Of a stretch of DNA of 26,214 bases, positions 14,073-21,745 are shown one piece after another (the first letter of the stretch is position 1; each line of letters opens with the position of its first letter). Both the position numbers and the translations under genes were made by a program. The notes beneath the pieces were generated by a model that worked only from the letters and a program-made list of their open reading frames with translations, was not told the origin of the DNA and ran no database searches. The DNA comes from an uncultured bacterium (GTDB lineage Bacteria; Bacillota; Clostridia; Oscillospirales; Ruminococcaceae): the NCBI GenBank assembly GCA_905215595.1, contig CAJMQZ010000016.1:1-26214 (forward strand), in the 5' to 3' direction.

Positions 14073-15341
14073 ATGTCAATGCTGAACCACTTTTTCAATT
14101 ACAAACCCGAAGTTCTGGCGCTGGACGAAAAGGCTATGGAGCTGTGCCAGCCCTACTTCCGCCATATGGAGGAGATCCGCGATTTTAACCAGCTCAAAAT
14201 GCTGAAAGCCTTTGCGGATACCCAGATGTCCTCCACCGATATGCTGGGCACCACCGGCTACGGCCTGTGGGATACCGGCCGTGCCAAGCTGGAGCAGATT
14301 TTTGCACAGGTCATGGGCGCAGAGGATGCACTGGTGCGCAGCCAGTTCCAGAGCGGCACCCACACGCTGGCAGTGGCGCTGTTCGGTCTGCTGCGGGCAG
14401 GGGATACCCTGCTGGCCGCAACCGGCCGCCCCTATGATACGCTGGAGGGCGTCATCGGTCTGGACGGTAAGGGCAAGGGCACCGGTACCCTGATGGACTA
14501 CGGCGTAAACTATGACGAAGCCCCCCTCAAGGCCGACTTCACCCCGGATTATGACCTGATCGCCCAAAAAGCCCCCGGCGCAAAGGTGTGCCATATCCAG
14601 CGCAGCCGCGGCTATTTACAGCGCAACGCCTTTGATCTGGCTACCATCCGCAAAATCGCCGATACCGCCCGCGCCGCAAACCCGGCGATCATCATCTTTG
14701 TGGACAACTGCTACGGCGAGTTCACCCAGACACAGGAGCCCTGTCAGGTGGGCGCGGATATCGCAGTGGGCAGCCTGATCAAGAACCCCGGCGGCGGCAT
14801 TGCTCCCACCGGCGGCTACATCGTGGGTCGCAAGGATCTGGTGGAACTGTGCGCTTACCGCCTGAACGCCCCCGGCCTTGGCAAGGAGCTGGGCTGCACG
14901 CTGGAGACCCCCCGGGATATGTATCTGGGCTTCTACTACGCTCCCGGTGTGGTGTGCGAGGCCATCAAGACCGCCATCTATGCCCAGTGTATGCTGGAGC
15001 TGCTGAGCAAAAAGCCCATCCCTCGCTACTGCGAGGCTCACAACGATATCGTTACCTGCTTTGATGCCGGTACGGCGGAGGCGCTCATCGGCTTCTGTCA
15101 GGGCATTCAGGCCGCCAGCCCCGTGGACAGCTACGCCGCCCCGGAACCCAGCCCGGAGCCGGGCTATACCGACGAGGTAGTCATGGCCAGCGGCAGCTTT
15201 ACGCAGGGCAGCACCATCGAACTTTCCTGCGACGGTCCTTTGCGCGCCCCCTATACCTGCTACCTGCAGGGCGGCCTGAACTTTGCAGCCAGCCGCGCCG
15301 GTGTGCTGCTGGCTGTCCAGAAAGCTTATTTTAAGGAGTAA
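14073..15341 (+). CDS. Methionine gamma-lyase-family PLP protein (aluminium-resistance-protein-like)
   Basis: A 422-residue protein of the Met_gamma_lyase (aluminium resistance protein) family, fold-type I PLP enzymes related to cystathionine gamma-synthase/lyase. Visible: MSSTDMLGTTGYGLWDTGR, the substrate/cofactor-binding QSGTHTLA, FVDNCYGEF (the PLP-ring Asp) at about 210-218, and the PLP lysine in GSLIKNPGGGIAPTGGY. The family is usually annotated as C-S lyase acting on sulphur amino acids, but the physiological reaction is poorly established. The start at 14073 has AAGGA upstream; a second ATG lies at 14079. It is monocistronic, ending at a strong bidirectional terminator. The family call is firm, the substrate is not. 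Confidence 0.92.
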   Translation: MSMLNHFFNYKPEVLALDEKAMELCQPYFRHMEEIRDFNQLKMLKAFADTQMSSTDMLGTTGYGLWDTGRAKLEQIFAQVMGAEDALVRSQFQSGTHTLAVALFGLLRAGDTLLAATGRPYDTLEGVIGLDGKGKGTGTLMDYGVNYDEAPLKADFTPDYDLIAQKAPGAKVCHIQRSRGYLQRNAFDLATIRKIADTARAANPAIIIFVDNCYGEFTQTQEPCQVGADIAVGSLIKNPGGGIAPTGGYIVGRKDLVELCAYRLNAPGLGKELGCTLETPRDMYLGFYYAPGVVCEAIKTAIYAQCMLELLSKKPIPRYCEAHNDIVTCFDAGTAEALIGFCQGIQAASPVDSYAAPEPSPEPGYTDEVVMASGSFTQGSTIELSCDGPLRAPYTCYLQGGLNFAASRAGVLLAVQKAYFKE

Positions 15342-15373
15342 TGTTTGCCCTGCGGGCAGGAGATCATTATAAC

Positions 15374-15417
15374 AAAAAGGAGCTATCGCACAACACGCTG
15401 CGATAGCTCCTTTTTTC
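15374..15417. terminator. Bidirectional terminator between convergent genes
   Basis: A 17-bp perfect stem AAAAAGGAGCTATCGCA / TGCGATAGCTCCTTTTT with an 8-base loop; T-runs are present on both strands. It ends the PLP-enzyme gene (+) and the methylglyoxal-synthase-like gene (-). Confidence 0.95.
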
Positions 15418-15450
15418 CCTCTATACACAAAGTAACACACAAATAAACGC

Positions 15451-15891
15451 TTACACGGCACGGGCCTGCACCACGGGGATCGGCTCGATCAAGGCCGGGT
15501 GCATCCCCTCACGGTAGTCCAAATCTCCCTGATCCAGACCGCGCAGCAGCACCTCTGCGGTAGCAATGTTGGTAGCAATGGGTACGCTGTGCATATCGCA
15601 CAGGCGCAGCAGATTCTGTTCGGTCAGGCTGGCGGCATCGGCCTTCAGCGGGTCGCGGAAGAACAGCACAAGATCCACCTCATCGCAGGCAACGCGGGAG
15701 GTGATCTGCTGTACACCGCCCAGCTTGCCGGAGAGGTAGCAATGCACCGGCAGACCAGTGGTCTGCGCAAGCATCCGGCCGGTGGTACCGGTGGCGATAA
15801 CATTATTGCGGGAAAGGATTGCACTATAAGCGGTACAGAACTGCAGAGCCAGTTCTTTACGGGAATCGTGGGCAAGAATTGCAATCGTCAT
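15451..15891 (-). CDS. Methylglyoxal synthase-like protein lacking catalytic residues
   Basis: A 146-residue MGS-fold protein. Typical methylglyoxal synthase converts dihydroxyacetone phosphate to methylglyoxal and phosphate. Conserved here are AHDSRK (Asp9), the phosphate loop ATGTTG at 33-38, LSG (Ser54), and FFRDPL (Asp80). However, SGKLGGVQQ has Val60 where the family has the catalytic Asp (E. coli Asp71, GGDQQ), and after DPL the HEPD/PHDPD segment is replaced by KADAASLT, removing the positions of E. coli His98 and Asp101. The codon for residue 60 is GTA, so a single miscall would not give GAC or GAT except by one base. Phosphate binding may persist. Ribosome site GGAGAGAG. I withhold the symbol mgsA because activity is doubtful. 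Confidence 0.88.
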   Translation of the reverse strand: MTIAILAHDSRKELALQFCTAYSAILSRNNVIATGTTGRMLAQTTGLPVHCYLSGKLGGVQQITSRVACDEVDLVLFFRDPLKADAASLTEQNLLRLCDMHSVPIATNIATAEVLLRGLDQGDLDYREGMHPALIEPIPVVQARAV

Positions 15892-15996
15892 AGGATGCTC
15901 TCTCCTTTACTTATTTTTACAATGCACCAGTTATGATGTACGAATTTTGAAATCCTGTGAAACGGGAGTGAAATCGATATCAAATCTTACAATATA

Positions 15997-16025
15997 GTTT
16001 TACCGCACAAAAAACGCTCTGTCAA
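15997..16025 (-). promoter_or_regulatory. Candidate promoter of the MGS-like gene
   Basis: Minus strand consensus TTGACA (16020-16025) and weak TAAAAC (15997-16002) with a 17-base spacer, giving a leader of about 100 bases. A TATATT six bases further downstream has the wrong spacing for this -35. Confidence 0.45.
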
Positions 16026-16202
16026 GAGAAAATTTTGCTTTTTTAACCTATAAAAACATAAAAGTACTACTTTTACATTGTGAGAAACGGCGAATTCTTG
16101 GATACATACCGCCATCCAAGAGAATCCATTTTCTAGGAAAAGTGAAATATTTTTCACTTTTTCACTTGAATCGAAATACAGTCCATCCCGATAAAACAAA
16201 AA
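16026..16202. other. AT-rich intergenic segment with nested inverted repeats
   Basis: No gene is supported here. It holds an inverted repeat TCTTGGAT (16096-16103) / ATCCAAGA (16114-16121), and a 10-bp AT stem AAAAGTGAAA (16138-16147) / TTTCACTTTT (16152-16161). TTCACTT then recurs directly after. The motif GTGAAA and its complement appear several times between 15957 and 16167. Regulatory sites for the MGS-like gene, or decayed element ends, are both possible. Confidence 0.5.
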
Positions 16203-16233
16203 TACAGGCCAAAGCAGCTTGCGTCGGCCTGTA
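16203..16233 (-). terminator. Terminator of the proCBA operon
   Basis: Minus strand TACAGGCC pairs with GGCCTGTA around a 15-base loop and is followed by TTTTTGTTTT. It lies about 100 bases past the proA stop codon; no better hairpin with a T-run is nearer. Confidence 0.72.
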
Positions 16234-16329
16234 CAGGAAATTTTTTTCAACTATGAAAAACTTGCTCTGCCGCGCCCACAGGCCGGACAGAATTGTAAAA
16301 AAATTATGAAGAAGCCGGGGCAGGGGAGA

Positions 16330-17592
16330 TCACCGAATCTGCCCGTTACCGTGGATAACGTACTTGTAGCTGCAAAGTTCCTCCAAGCCCATGGGACCCC
16401 GGGCGTGCAGCTTCTGGGTAGAAATACCCATCTCGCAGCCCAGACCAAACTCGCCGCCGTCGGTAAAGCGGGTGGAGCAGTTTACATACACGGCGGCGCT
16501 GTCTACCGCAGCGGTGAACCGGTCGGCGTCTGCCTGCGTCCGGGTCAGGATGGCCTCGCTGTGGCCGGTGGAGTGCTGTGCGATGTGGGCAATGGCTTCG
16601 TCTACGCTGTCCACCACCTTGACGGCAAGGATGTAGTCCAGAAACTCGGTGTCAAAGTCCGCAGGACCGGCAGGTGTGCCGGGAATGATGGCGGCGGCGC
16701 GTGCGTCCAGCCGCAACTCTACCGGCAGCTTGCCCGCAGCCACGCGGTCGGGGCCAAGACGCTGTGCAAGCTTGGGCAGAAACTCCTGCGCAATGGCAGA
16801 GTGCACCAGACACACCTCCTCGGCGTTGCACACGCTGGGGCGGCTGGCTTTGGCATTCTCAATAATATCCAGCGCCTTGGCCTGATCGGCAGTGTCGTCC
16901 ACAAAAATGTGGCAGATGCCGGTACCGGTCTGGATGCAGGGCACCTTGGCGTTTTCCACGCAGGCGCGGATCAGCCCTGCGCCGCCCCGGGGAATCAGCA
17001 GATCCACATAGCCCACGGCGGTCATCAGGGCGTTGGCAGAGGCGTGGGTGGTGTCCTCGATCAGGCAGACCGCATTTTCCGGCAGACCGTTCTCCCGCAG
17101 CCCCTGCCGCAGTGCCTGCACAATGGCGTTGGCGCTGCGCCATGCCTCCTTGCCGCAGCGCAGGATGCAGGCGTTACCGCTCTTGATGGCAAGGGCGGCG
17201 GCATCGCTGGTCACGTTGGGGCGGCTCTCGTAGATGATGGCGATCACGCCCATGGGCACGGCGGTCTTTTCGATCACCAGCCCGTTGGGGCGCTCCACCC
17301 GCTTCAGTACCCGGCCCACCGGGTCGGGCAGGGCAGCGACCTCTTCAATGCCCTTTGCCATGGCGCGGATGCGCTCCTCGGTCAGGGCAAGACGATCCAG
17401 CATCACCTCGCTGATGTGTCCCTTTGCGGCGGCCATATCGTCGGCGTTGGCGGCAAGGATGGTCGTCATGCTAGCCGGGCTGCACAGCTGCGCAGCCATA
17501 CTGTGCAGTGCCTGTGCGCGGCTGGCGCTATCAGCCAGTGCCAGCGCAGCCTTTGCCCTGCGGGCGGCTTCCAGAATTTCCTGTGTAGTCAT
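16330..17592 (-). CDS. proA: Glutamate-5-semialdehyde dehydrogenase (gamma-glutamyl phosphate reductase)
   Basis: A 420-residue cytosolic enzyme that reduces gamma-glutamyl phosphate to glutamate semialdehyde with NADPH, the second step of proline synthesis. It has the aldehyde-dehydrogenase fold with VPMGVIAIIYESRPNVTSDAAALAIKSGNACILRCGKEA at 112-150 (cofactor site) and the catalytic Cys255 in RPSVCNAEE. Length is normal for ProA. It starts 3 bases after the proB stop, with its AGGAGG inside the end of proB, so the two are translated together. It is the last gene of proC-proB-proA. Confidence 0.97.
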   Translation of the reverse strand: MTTQEILEAARRAKAALALADSASRAQALHSMAAQLCSPASMTTILAANADDMAAAKGHISEVMLDRLALTEERIRAMAKGIEEVAALPDPVGRVLKRVERPNGLVIEKTAVPMGVIAIIYESRPNVTSDAAALAIKSGNACILRCGKEAWRSANAIVQALRQGLRENGLPENAVCLIEDTTHASANALMTAVGYVDLLIPRGGAGLIRACVENAKVPCIQTGTGICHIFVDDTADQAKALDIIENAKASRPSVCNAEEVCLVHSAIAQEFLPKLAQRLGPDRVAAGKLPVELRLDARAAAIIPGTPAGPADFDTEFLDYILAVKVVDSVDEAIAHIAQHSTGHSEAILTRTQADADRFTAAVDSAAVYVNCSTRFTDGGEFGLGCEMGISTQKLHARGPMGLEELCSYKYVIHGNGQIR

Positions 17593-17595
17593 AGG

Positions 17596-18393
17596 TCAAA
17601 CCTCCTGTGTGGACAGTGCGGGCTGCTTATGCCCGGCAAAGCGGGTGCCGATGGGCTTGCCTGCGGCGATGTCATACAGCAGTTCCGGGTGTGCGCCGTT
17701 GGCGATGACCATATCTGCACCGCTGCCGGTCACCATGCGGGCAGCCCGCAGCTTGGTTGCCATGCCGCCGGTGCCCAGTGCAGAGCCTGCACCGTCTGCC
17801 AGCGCCATCACCTCCGGGGTGATCTCCTCCACCAGCGGGATGAGCGCCGCATCCGGGTGGGTGTGGGGGTTGGCAGTGTACAGGCCGTCGATGTCGCTCA
17901 GCAGCACCAGCAAGTCGGCCTTGCAGCAGCAGGCCACAATAGCAGCCAGCGTGTCATTGTCGCCAATGGAGGTGATCTCATCGGTGGCAACGCTGTCGTT
18001 TTCATTGATGATGGGCAGTGCACCCAGTTCCAGCAGGCGGGTCAGCGTGTTCTGGATGTTCACCCGGCGCTCGGTGTGCTCCACGTCCACGCCGGTAAGC
18101 AAGATCTGCGCTACCGTGTGATCATAGGCACTGAACAGCCGGTCGTAGGTGTACATCAGCTCGCACTGCCCCACGGCAGCGCAGGCCTGCTTGGTGGTGG
18201 TATCCTTTGGGCGTGCGGGCAGCGAAAGCTTGCCCACGCCCATGCCAATAGCGCCGGAGGATACCAGAATGACCTCGTGTCCCTCGTTCTTTAAATCGCT
18301 CAATACCTTGACCAGTTCCTCTGCATGGCGGATGTTCAGCCGCCCGGTGGGGTATGCCAATGTGGAGGTGCCTACTTTCACAACGATGCGCAT
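17596..18393 (-). CDS. proB: Glutamate 5-kinase, short form
   Basis: A 265-residue amino-acid kinase that phosphorylates L-glutamate at the gamma-carboxyl, the first committed and proline-inhibited step of proline synthesis. Visible: MRIVVKVGTSTL, VILVSSGAIGMGVGKL, NENDSVATDEI with GDNDTLAAIVA (glutamate site), LLSDIDGLYTANP and GTGGMATKLRAA (ATP site). The E. coli enzyme has about 367 residues including a C-terminal PUA domain; this one stops after the kinase domain, a known short form. Start 18393 is where homology begins; the ribosome site is weak, so coupling to proC (7-base gap) is likely. Confidence 0.96.
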   Translation of the reverse strand: MRIVVKVGTSTLAYPTGRLNIRHAEELVKVLSDLKNEGHEVILVSSGAIGMGVGKLSLPARPKDTTTKQACAAVGQCELMYTYDRLFSAYDHTVAQILLTGVDVEHTERRVNIQNTLTRLLELGALPIINENDSVATDEITSIGDNDTLAAIVACCCKADLLVLLSDIDGLYTANPHTHPDAALIPLVEEITPEVMALADGAGSALGTGGMATKLRAARMVTGSGADMVIANGAHPELLYDIAAGKPIGTRFAGHKQPALSTQEV

Positions 18394-18400
18394 GATTCCA

Positions 18401-19207
18401 TTAACCCTTTCCCATTTCCTTTGTTTTGTCGTAAGCGGCCAGCACGGCATCCATCACCGCACCGCGCAGCCCGTGTTCTTCCAGTACCCGCACGCCCTGA
18501 ATGGTGCTGCCGCCGGGGCTGCACACAGCATCCTTCAGTGCACCGGGGTGCTTGCCGCTTTCCAGCACCAGCTTTGCGCTGCCCAGCACCATCTGTGCGG
18601 CGTACTCCTGTGCCTTTGCCCGGGGCAGACCGCAGGCCACGCCGCCATCGGCCAGCGCTTCAATAAACTGGTACACCCATGCCGGGCCGCAGCCGGAGAC
18701 GCAGCTTGCGGCATCGATCATGCCCTCGGCTACGGCGTCCAGCCGCCCGGCGGGAGCCATCAGCTGGCAGAACGCAGCCTCCTCCTCGGCGGTCACGTTG
18801 ACGGAGCAGTACTGGATCATGCCTTCGCCCACCGATGCCGGGGTGTTGGGCATGATGCGGATGACAGGGTAGTCGCCGCCCGCCATCTCCTGAATGCGTG
18901 CCATCGGCAGACCGGCAGCCATGGTGCACAGCACGAACCGCTTGGTGCGCTCGGCAAGAATGAACCGCAGCGGCTCCAGCATGGCCTCCATCATCTGGGG
19001 CTTCACCGCCAGAAAGATCAGGTCGCAGTCCCCGACAACCTCGGCGTTGGTAGCGGTCTGACAGCCCAGCTCTGCGGCAAGCGTTTCGGCCTTGGCCGTC
19101 GTGCGGTTGGCCAGAAATACATTCTCAGGCGCAGTAGCCTTGCACACAGCGCGTGCAATGGCACCGCCCATGTTTCCACAGCCTAAAAACCCAATGGTTT
19201 TCATCAT
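18401..19207 (-). CDS. proC: Pyrroline-5-carboxylate reductase
   Basis: A 268-residue enzyme that reduces pyrroline-5-carboxylate to proline with NAD(P)H, the last step of the pathway. Visible: the dinucleotide-binding start MMKTIGFLGCGNMGGAIARAV, FLAVKPQMM, RIMPNTPASVGEG, and the C-terminal signature GCGPAWVYQFIEALADGG plus SPGGSTIQGVRVLEEHGLRGAV. GGAGGG lies nine bases before ATG 19207; the adjacent ATG 19204 is an alternative. It heads proC-proB-proA, so all three proline enzymes are made from one transcript; expression is probably tuned by proline need, but no operator is visible. Confidence 0.97.
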   Translation of the reverse strand: MMKTIGFLGCGNMGGAIARAVCKATAPENVFLANRTTAKAETLAAELGCQTATNAEVVGDCDLIFLAVKPQMMEAMLEPLRFILAERTKRFVLCTMAAGLPMARIQEMAGGDYPVIRIMPNTPASVGEGMIQYCSVNVTAEEEAAFCQLMAPAGRLDAVAEGMIDAASCVSGCGPAWVYQFIEALADGGVACGLPRAKAQEYAAQMVLGSAKLVLESGKHPGALKDAVCSPGGSTIQGVRVLEEHGLRGAVMDAVLAAYDKTKEMGKG

Positions 19208-19261
19208 AATAATAACCCTCCCTCGGCAGGTATGCACTGCATAAAATTCTGCTTCTTATTC

Positions 19262-19290
19262 ATTCTAAGCAACCGCTGGGAGAAAATCAA
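19262..19290 (-). promoter_or_regulatory. Promoter of proC-proB-proA
   Basis: Minus strand TTGATT (19285-19290) and TAGAAT (19262-19267) with a 17-base spacer, leaving a leader of about 50 bases. No T-box or long leader structure precedes the operon. Confidence 0.82.
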
Positions 19291-19386
19291 GACTTTTGTC
19301 TTATTTTGGGTGGTTATATTGTGAAAACAGCATCTTCGCGGCGGGCGACGCACACACAAACTTCATAAAAAGGTAAGAATCTTTAC

Positions 19387-19416
19387 TTGAAATAAGGTCA
19401 TGTTTTGCGGTAAAAT
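19387..19416 (+). promoter_or_regulatory. Promoter of the TetR-family gene
   Basis: TTGAAA (19387-19392) and TAAAAT (19411-19416) with an 18-base spacer, about 60 bases before the GTG start. Confidence 0.65.
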
Positions 19417-19477
19417 AAATCATGGGGTATCATTCACGGAAACGGCAGCGGCGTCTGCCGGGAAAGGATGGGTTTTT

Positions 19478-20053
19478 GTGTCACAAACGACAAAACGGGC
19501 ACTGGAGGCATCTTTGAAGAAGCTGCTGCTGGAAAAGCCCCTGAACAAGATCACGATCAACGATATCACCGAGGACTGCGGGGTCAACCGCATGACCTTT
19601 TATTACCATTTCAAAGATATTTACGATCTGGTGGACTGGATCTTAGCGGAGGATGCCGCCAAGGCGATGGAAGGCCGCCGGGGCTTTGGTACATGGAGTG
19701 AAGCCTATCTGGACGTTCTGCACCAGCTGCAGGATAACAAGACCCTTGTGCTCAACGTTTACCGCTCGGTGGGCAGGGAACAGGTGGAGCAGTACCTTTA
19801 TAGGCTGCTGGACCCCATCCTGAAGGACTTTGCAGACCGCGAATGCCATGATATCACCGTACAGGATGCAGATAAGCAGTTTGTTGTGGATTTTTACAAG
19901 TATGCACTGGTAGGCATGACGCTGGAATGGACCCGCCGGGATATGAAAGGCGACCCCAAGAAGATGGTGGAGCGCGTGAGCACCATGATCCACGGAGATT
20001 TCCGCCGGGCACTGTGCCGCCTGAGCACCGGCAGCCTGAAAATAGAGGAATGA
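19478..20053 (+). CDS. TetR/AcrR-family regulator (DhaS-like)
   Basis: A 191-residue DNA-binding protein. The N-terminal helix-turn-helix region KITINDITEDCGVNRMTFYYHFKDIYDLVDWIL (about 24-56) is characteristic of the TetR subgroup annotated as dihydroxyacetone-kinase-regulator-like. The C-terminal helical ligand domain resembles TetR_C_8 types. The start is GTG 19478 with AAAGGA at a normal distance, because SQTTKRALEASLKKLL is where the family begins; the open frame upstream crosses the promoter. It precedes a radical SAM gene transcribed the same way, separated by a terminator, so it may regulate that gene. No dha genes are nearby, so the ligand is unknown. Confidence 0.87.
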   Translation: MSQTTKRALEASLKKLLLEKPLNKITINDITEDCGVNRMTFYYHFKDIYDLVDWILAEDAAKAMEGRRGFGTWSEAYLDVLHQLQDNKTLVLNVYRSVGREQVEQYLYRLLDPILKDFADRECHDITVQDADKQFVVDFYKYALVGMTLEWTRRDMKGDPKKMVERVSTMIHGDFRRALCRLSTGSLKIEE

Positions 20054-20099
20054 AGCGCTTTTTATCCGAGTGGCTTCAATAAAATTTTATCAAAGAGCG

Positions 20100-20130
20100 C
20101 GCCGTGATGGAAAAACCATCACGGCGTATT
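20100..20130 (+). terminator. Terminator after the TetR-family gene
   Basis: An 11-bp perfect stem CGCCGTGATGG / CCATCACGGCG with an AAAAA loop, followed by TATTTTC. Confidence 0.88.
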
Positions 20131-20221
20131 TTCTGTTTATGGTACAAAAACACGCAAAGTAGTAAGATGTGGTCAAGCAGAATAAGGATTTCCAAAAGAA
20201 TCATTTCGGGAGGAAAAAGCT

Positions 20222-21652
20222 ATGAATACATCTCTTGATAATCTGACTCACAAGATGCAGCGTGCTGCAGTTGGCAAAATAGTGGACGTGGCGCTTTCCC
20301 ACGCCGAGCAAGACCGTGAAAAGACGATGAACCAGCTGGTAGATATTGCAAAGCAGTTCTACGGCAGCGGATTCAGCGATGAGACCTACGAGAACGCTAA
20401 AAAAGTCCTGACCGACCCCGACAGCAAGTGGACGAAAATCATCAACTGCGTGCTGGACCAGACCAACCCCCATGTGGCGCGTACCACCGCGCTGAATCTG
20501 GGGTACGAAGCCTTCTTCCGCGGCACCAAGACCATTCGCGAGAACCGCGTCAAGTACCAGTGCAACATCCCCTGGCTGATTTTGTTCGACCCCACCTCTG
20601 CCTGCAATATGCACTGCGTGGGCTGCTGGGCAGGCGAGTACGGCCACAAGAACAACCTCAGCTTTGAGGATATGGACAAGATCGTCACGCAGGGCAAGGA
20701 GCTGGGCGTGTACCTGTATATGCTGACCGGCGGCGAGCCGCTGGTGCGCAAGAAGGACGTGCTCAAGCTGGCAGAAAAGCACAACGATGTGCAGTTTGCC
20801 ATCTACACCAACTCCACCCTCATCGACGAGCCTTTCTGTGAAGAGGTGCAGCGTCTGGGCAATATCGCCTTTATGCTGTCCATCGAGGGCACCCCGGAGA
20901 CCAACGATGCCCGCCGTGGCGAAGGCCACTATGCCGCTGTGATGCACGCCATGGATCTGCTCAAGAAGTACGGCATTATCTTCGGCACCTCCATCTGCTA
21001 CACCCGTCAGAACATCGAGGCCGTTACCAACGACGCGTTCATGCGTTTCCTGTGCGAGAAGGGGGCACACTTCGGCTTCTACTTCCACTATATGCCCGTG
21101 GGCAACGAGGCCGCCCCGGAGCTGATGCCCACCCCGGAGCAGCGCAAATATATGATCGACCGCATCCGCTATCTGCGCTCTTCCGAGTGCGATATCCCGT
21201 TCTACCCCATGGACTTCCAGAACGACGGCGAGTTCGTGGGCGGCTGCATCGCCGGCGGCCGTAACTACTTCCACATCAACTCTGCCGGTGACGCCGAGCC
21301 GTGCGTGTTCATCCACTACTCCAACGCCAACATCCACGATCAGTCTATTCTGGAGATTCTGCACAGCCCGCTGTTCATGGCTTACCACAACGGTCAGCCC
21401 TTCAACAAGAACCATCTGCGTCCCTGCCCGATGCTGGAAAACCCCGAGTTGCTGGAAAAGATGGTACACGAGACCGGTGCCCACAGCACCGACCTGCAGT
21501 CCCCGGAAAGCGTCGAGCACCTGTGCGAGAAGTGCAAGGCTTACGCCGCCGACTGGCAGCCCACCGCTGACGAAGTGTGGTCCCACCACAAGGTCCGCGA
21601 GAGCCGGTACGAAAACTATAAGGACTGGAAGCCCTCTCAGCCGCTGGACTGA
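20222..21652 (+). CDS. Radical SAM/SPASM-like protein, function unknown
   Basis: A 476-residue radical SAM enzyme. The 4Fe-4S motif is C128-x3-C132-x2-C135 (CNMHCVGC), followed by the SAM-binding TGGEP at 169-173. The C-terminal third has further cysteines (GGCIAGG, EPCVF, RPCPML, CEKCKAYAADW), suggesting auxiliary clusters as in SPASM-type peptide-modifying or dehydrogenase enzymes. About 110 residues precede the radical SAM core and have no recognised motif. There is no signal peptide. Ribosome site GGAGG, no clear promoter. The upstream TetR gene is a likely regulator. No small precursor-peptide gene is visible nearby, which argues against a RiPP cluster. The reaction is not identifiable. 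Confidence 0.9.
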   Translation: MNTSLDNLTHKMQRAAVGKIVDVALSHAEQDREKTMNQLVDIAKQFYGSGFSDETYENAKKVLTDPDSKWTKIINCVLDQTNPHVARTTALNLGYEAFFRGTKTIRENRVKYQCNIPWLILFDPTSACNMHCVGCWAGEYGHKNNLSFEDMDKIVTQGKELGVYLYMLTGGEPLVRKKDVLKLAEKHNDVQFAIYTNSTLIDEPFCEEVQRLGNIAFMLSIEGTPETNDARRGEGHYAAVMHAMDLLKKYGIIFGTSICYTRQNIEAVTNDAFMRFLCEKGAHFGFYFHYMPVGNEAAPELMPTPEQRKYMIDRIRYLRSSECDIPFYPMDFQNDGEFVGGCIAGGRNYFHINSAGDAEPCVFIHYSNANIHDQSILEILHSPLFMAYHNGQPFNKNHLRPCPMLENPELLEKMVHETGAHSTDLQSPESVEHLCEKCKAYAADWQPTADEVWSHHKVRESRYENYKDWKPSQPLD

Positions 21653-21678
21653 GCTGAAACCTGATTCAAAACAATAAC

Positions 21679-21725
21679 AAGCCCCCCGCCCTGTGTTCCT
21701 GCCCGGAACATAAGGCGGGGGGCTT
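21679..21725. terminator. Strong hairpin terminator of the radical SAM gene
   Basis: A 12-bp stem AAGCCCCCCGCC / GGCGGGGGGCTT with an inner TGTTCC / GGAACA stem separated by a 3x3 internal loop. The + side lacks a real T-run; the minus side is followed by GTTATTGTTTTG, so it may serve the convergent nucleotidyltransferase gene as well. Confidence 0.78.
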
Positions 21726-21745
21726 GCTGTGTAAACTGGAAGTTG

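Noticed and set aside
13946..14188. A short + strand frame across the repeat and the start of the PLP enzyme gene
   Set aside because: It is made of MITE-like sequence followed by an out-of-frame part of a well-supported gene.
15987..16250. An 87-codon frame on the minus strand in the gap before proA
   Set aside because: It runs through the proCBA terminator and the promoter of the MGS-like gene, has no proper ribosome site, and resembles no protein family.
16219..18294. A very long open frame on the + strand (691 codons)
   Set aside because: It lies antisense to proA and proB, which have complete motifs and ribosome sites. GC-rich codon bias leaves the antisense frame open; no family features are visible in its translation.
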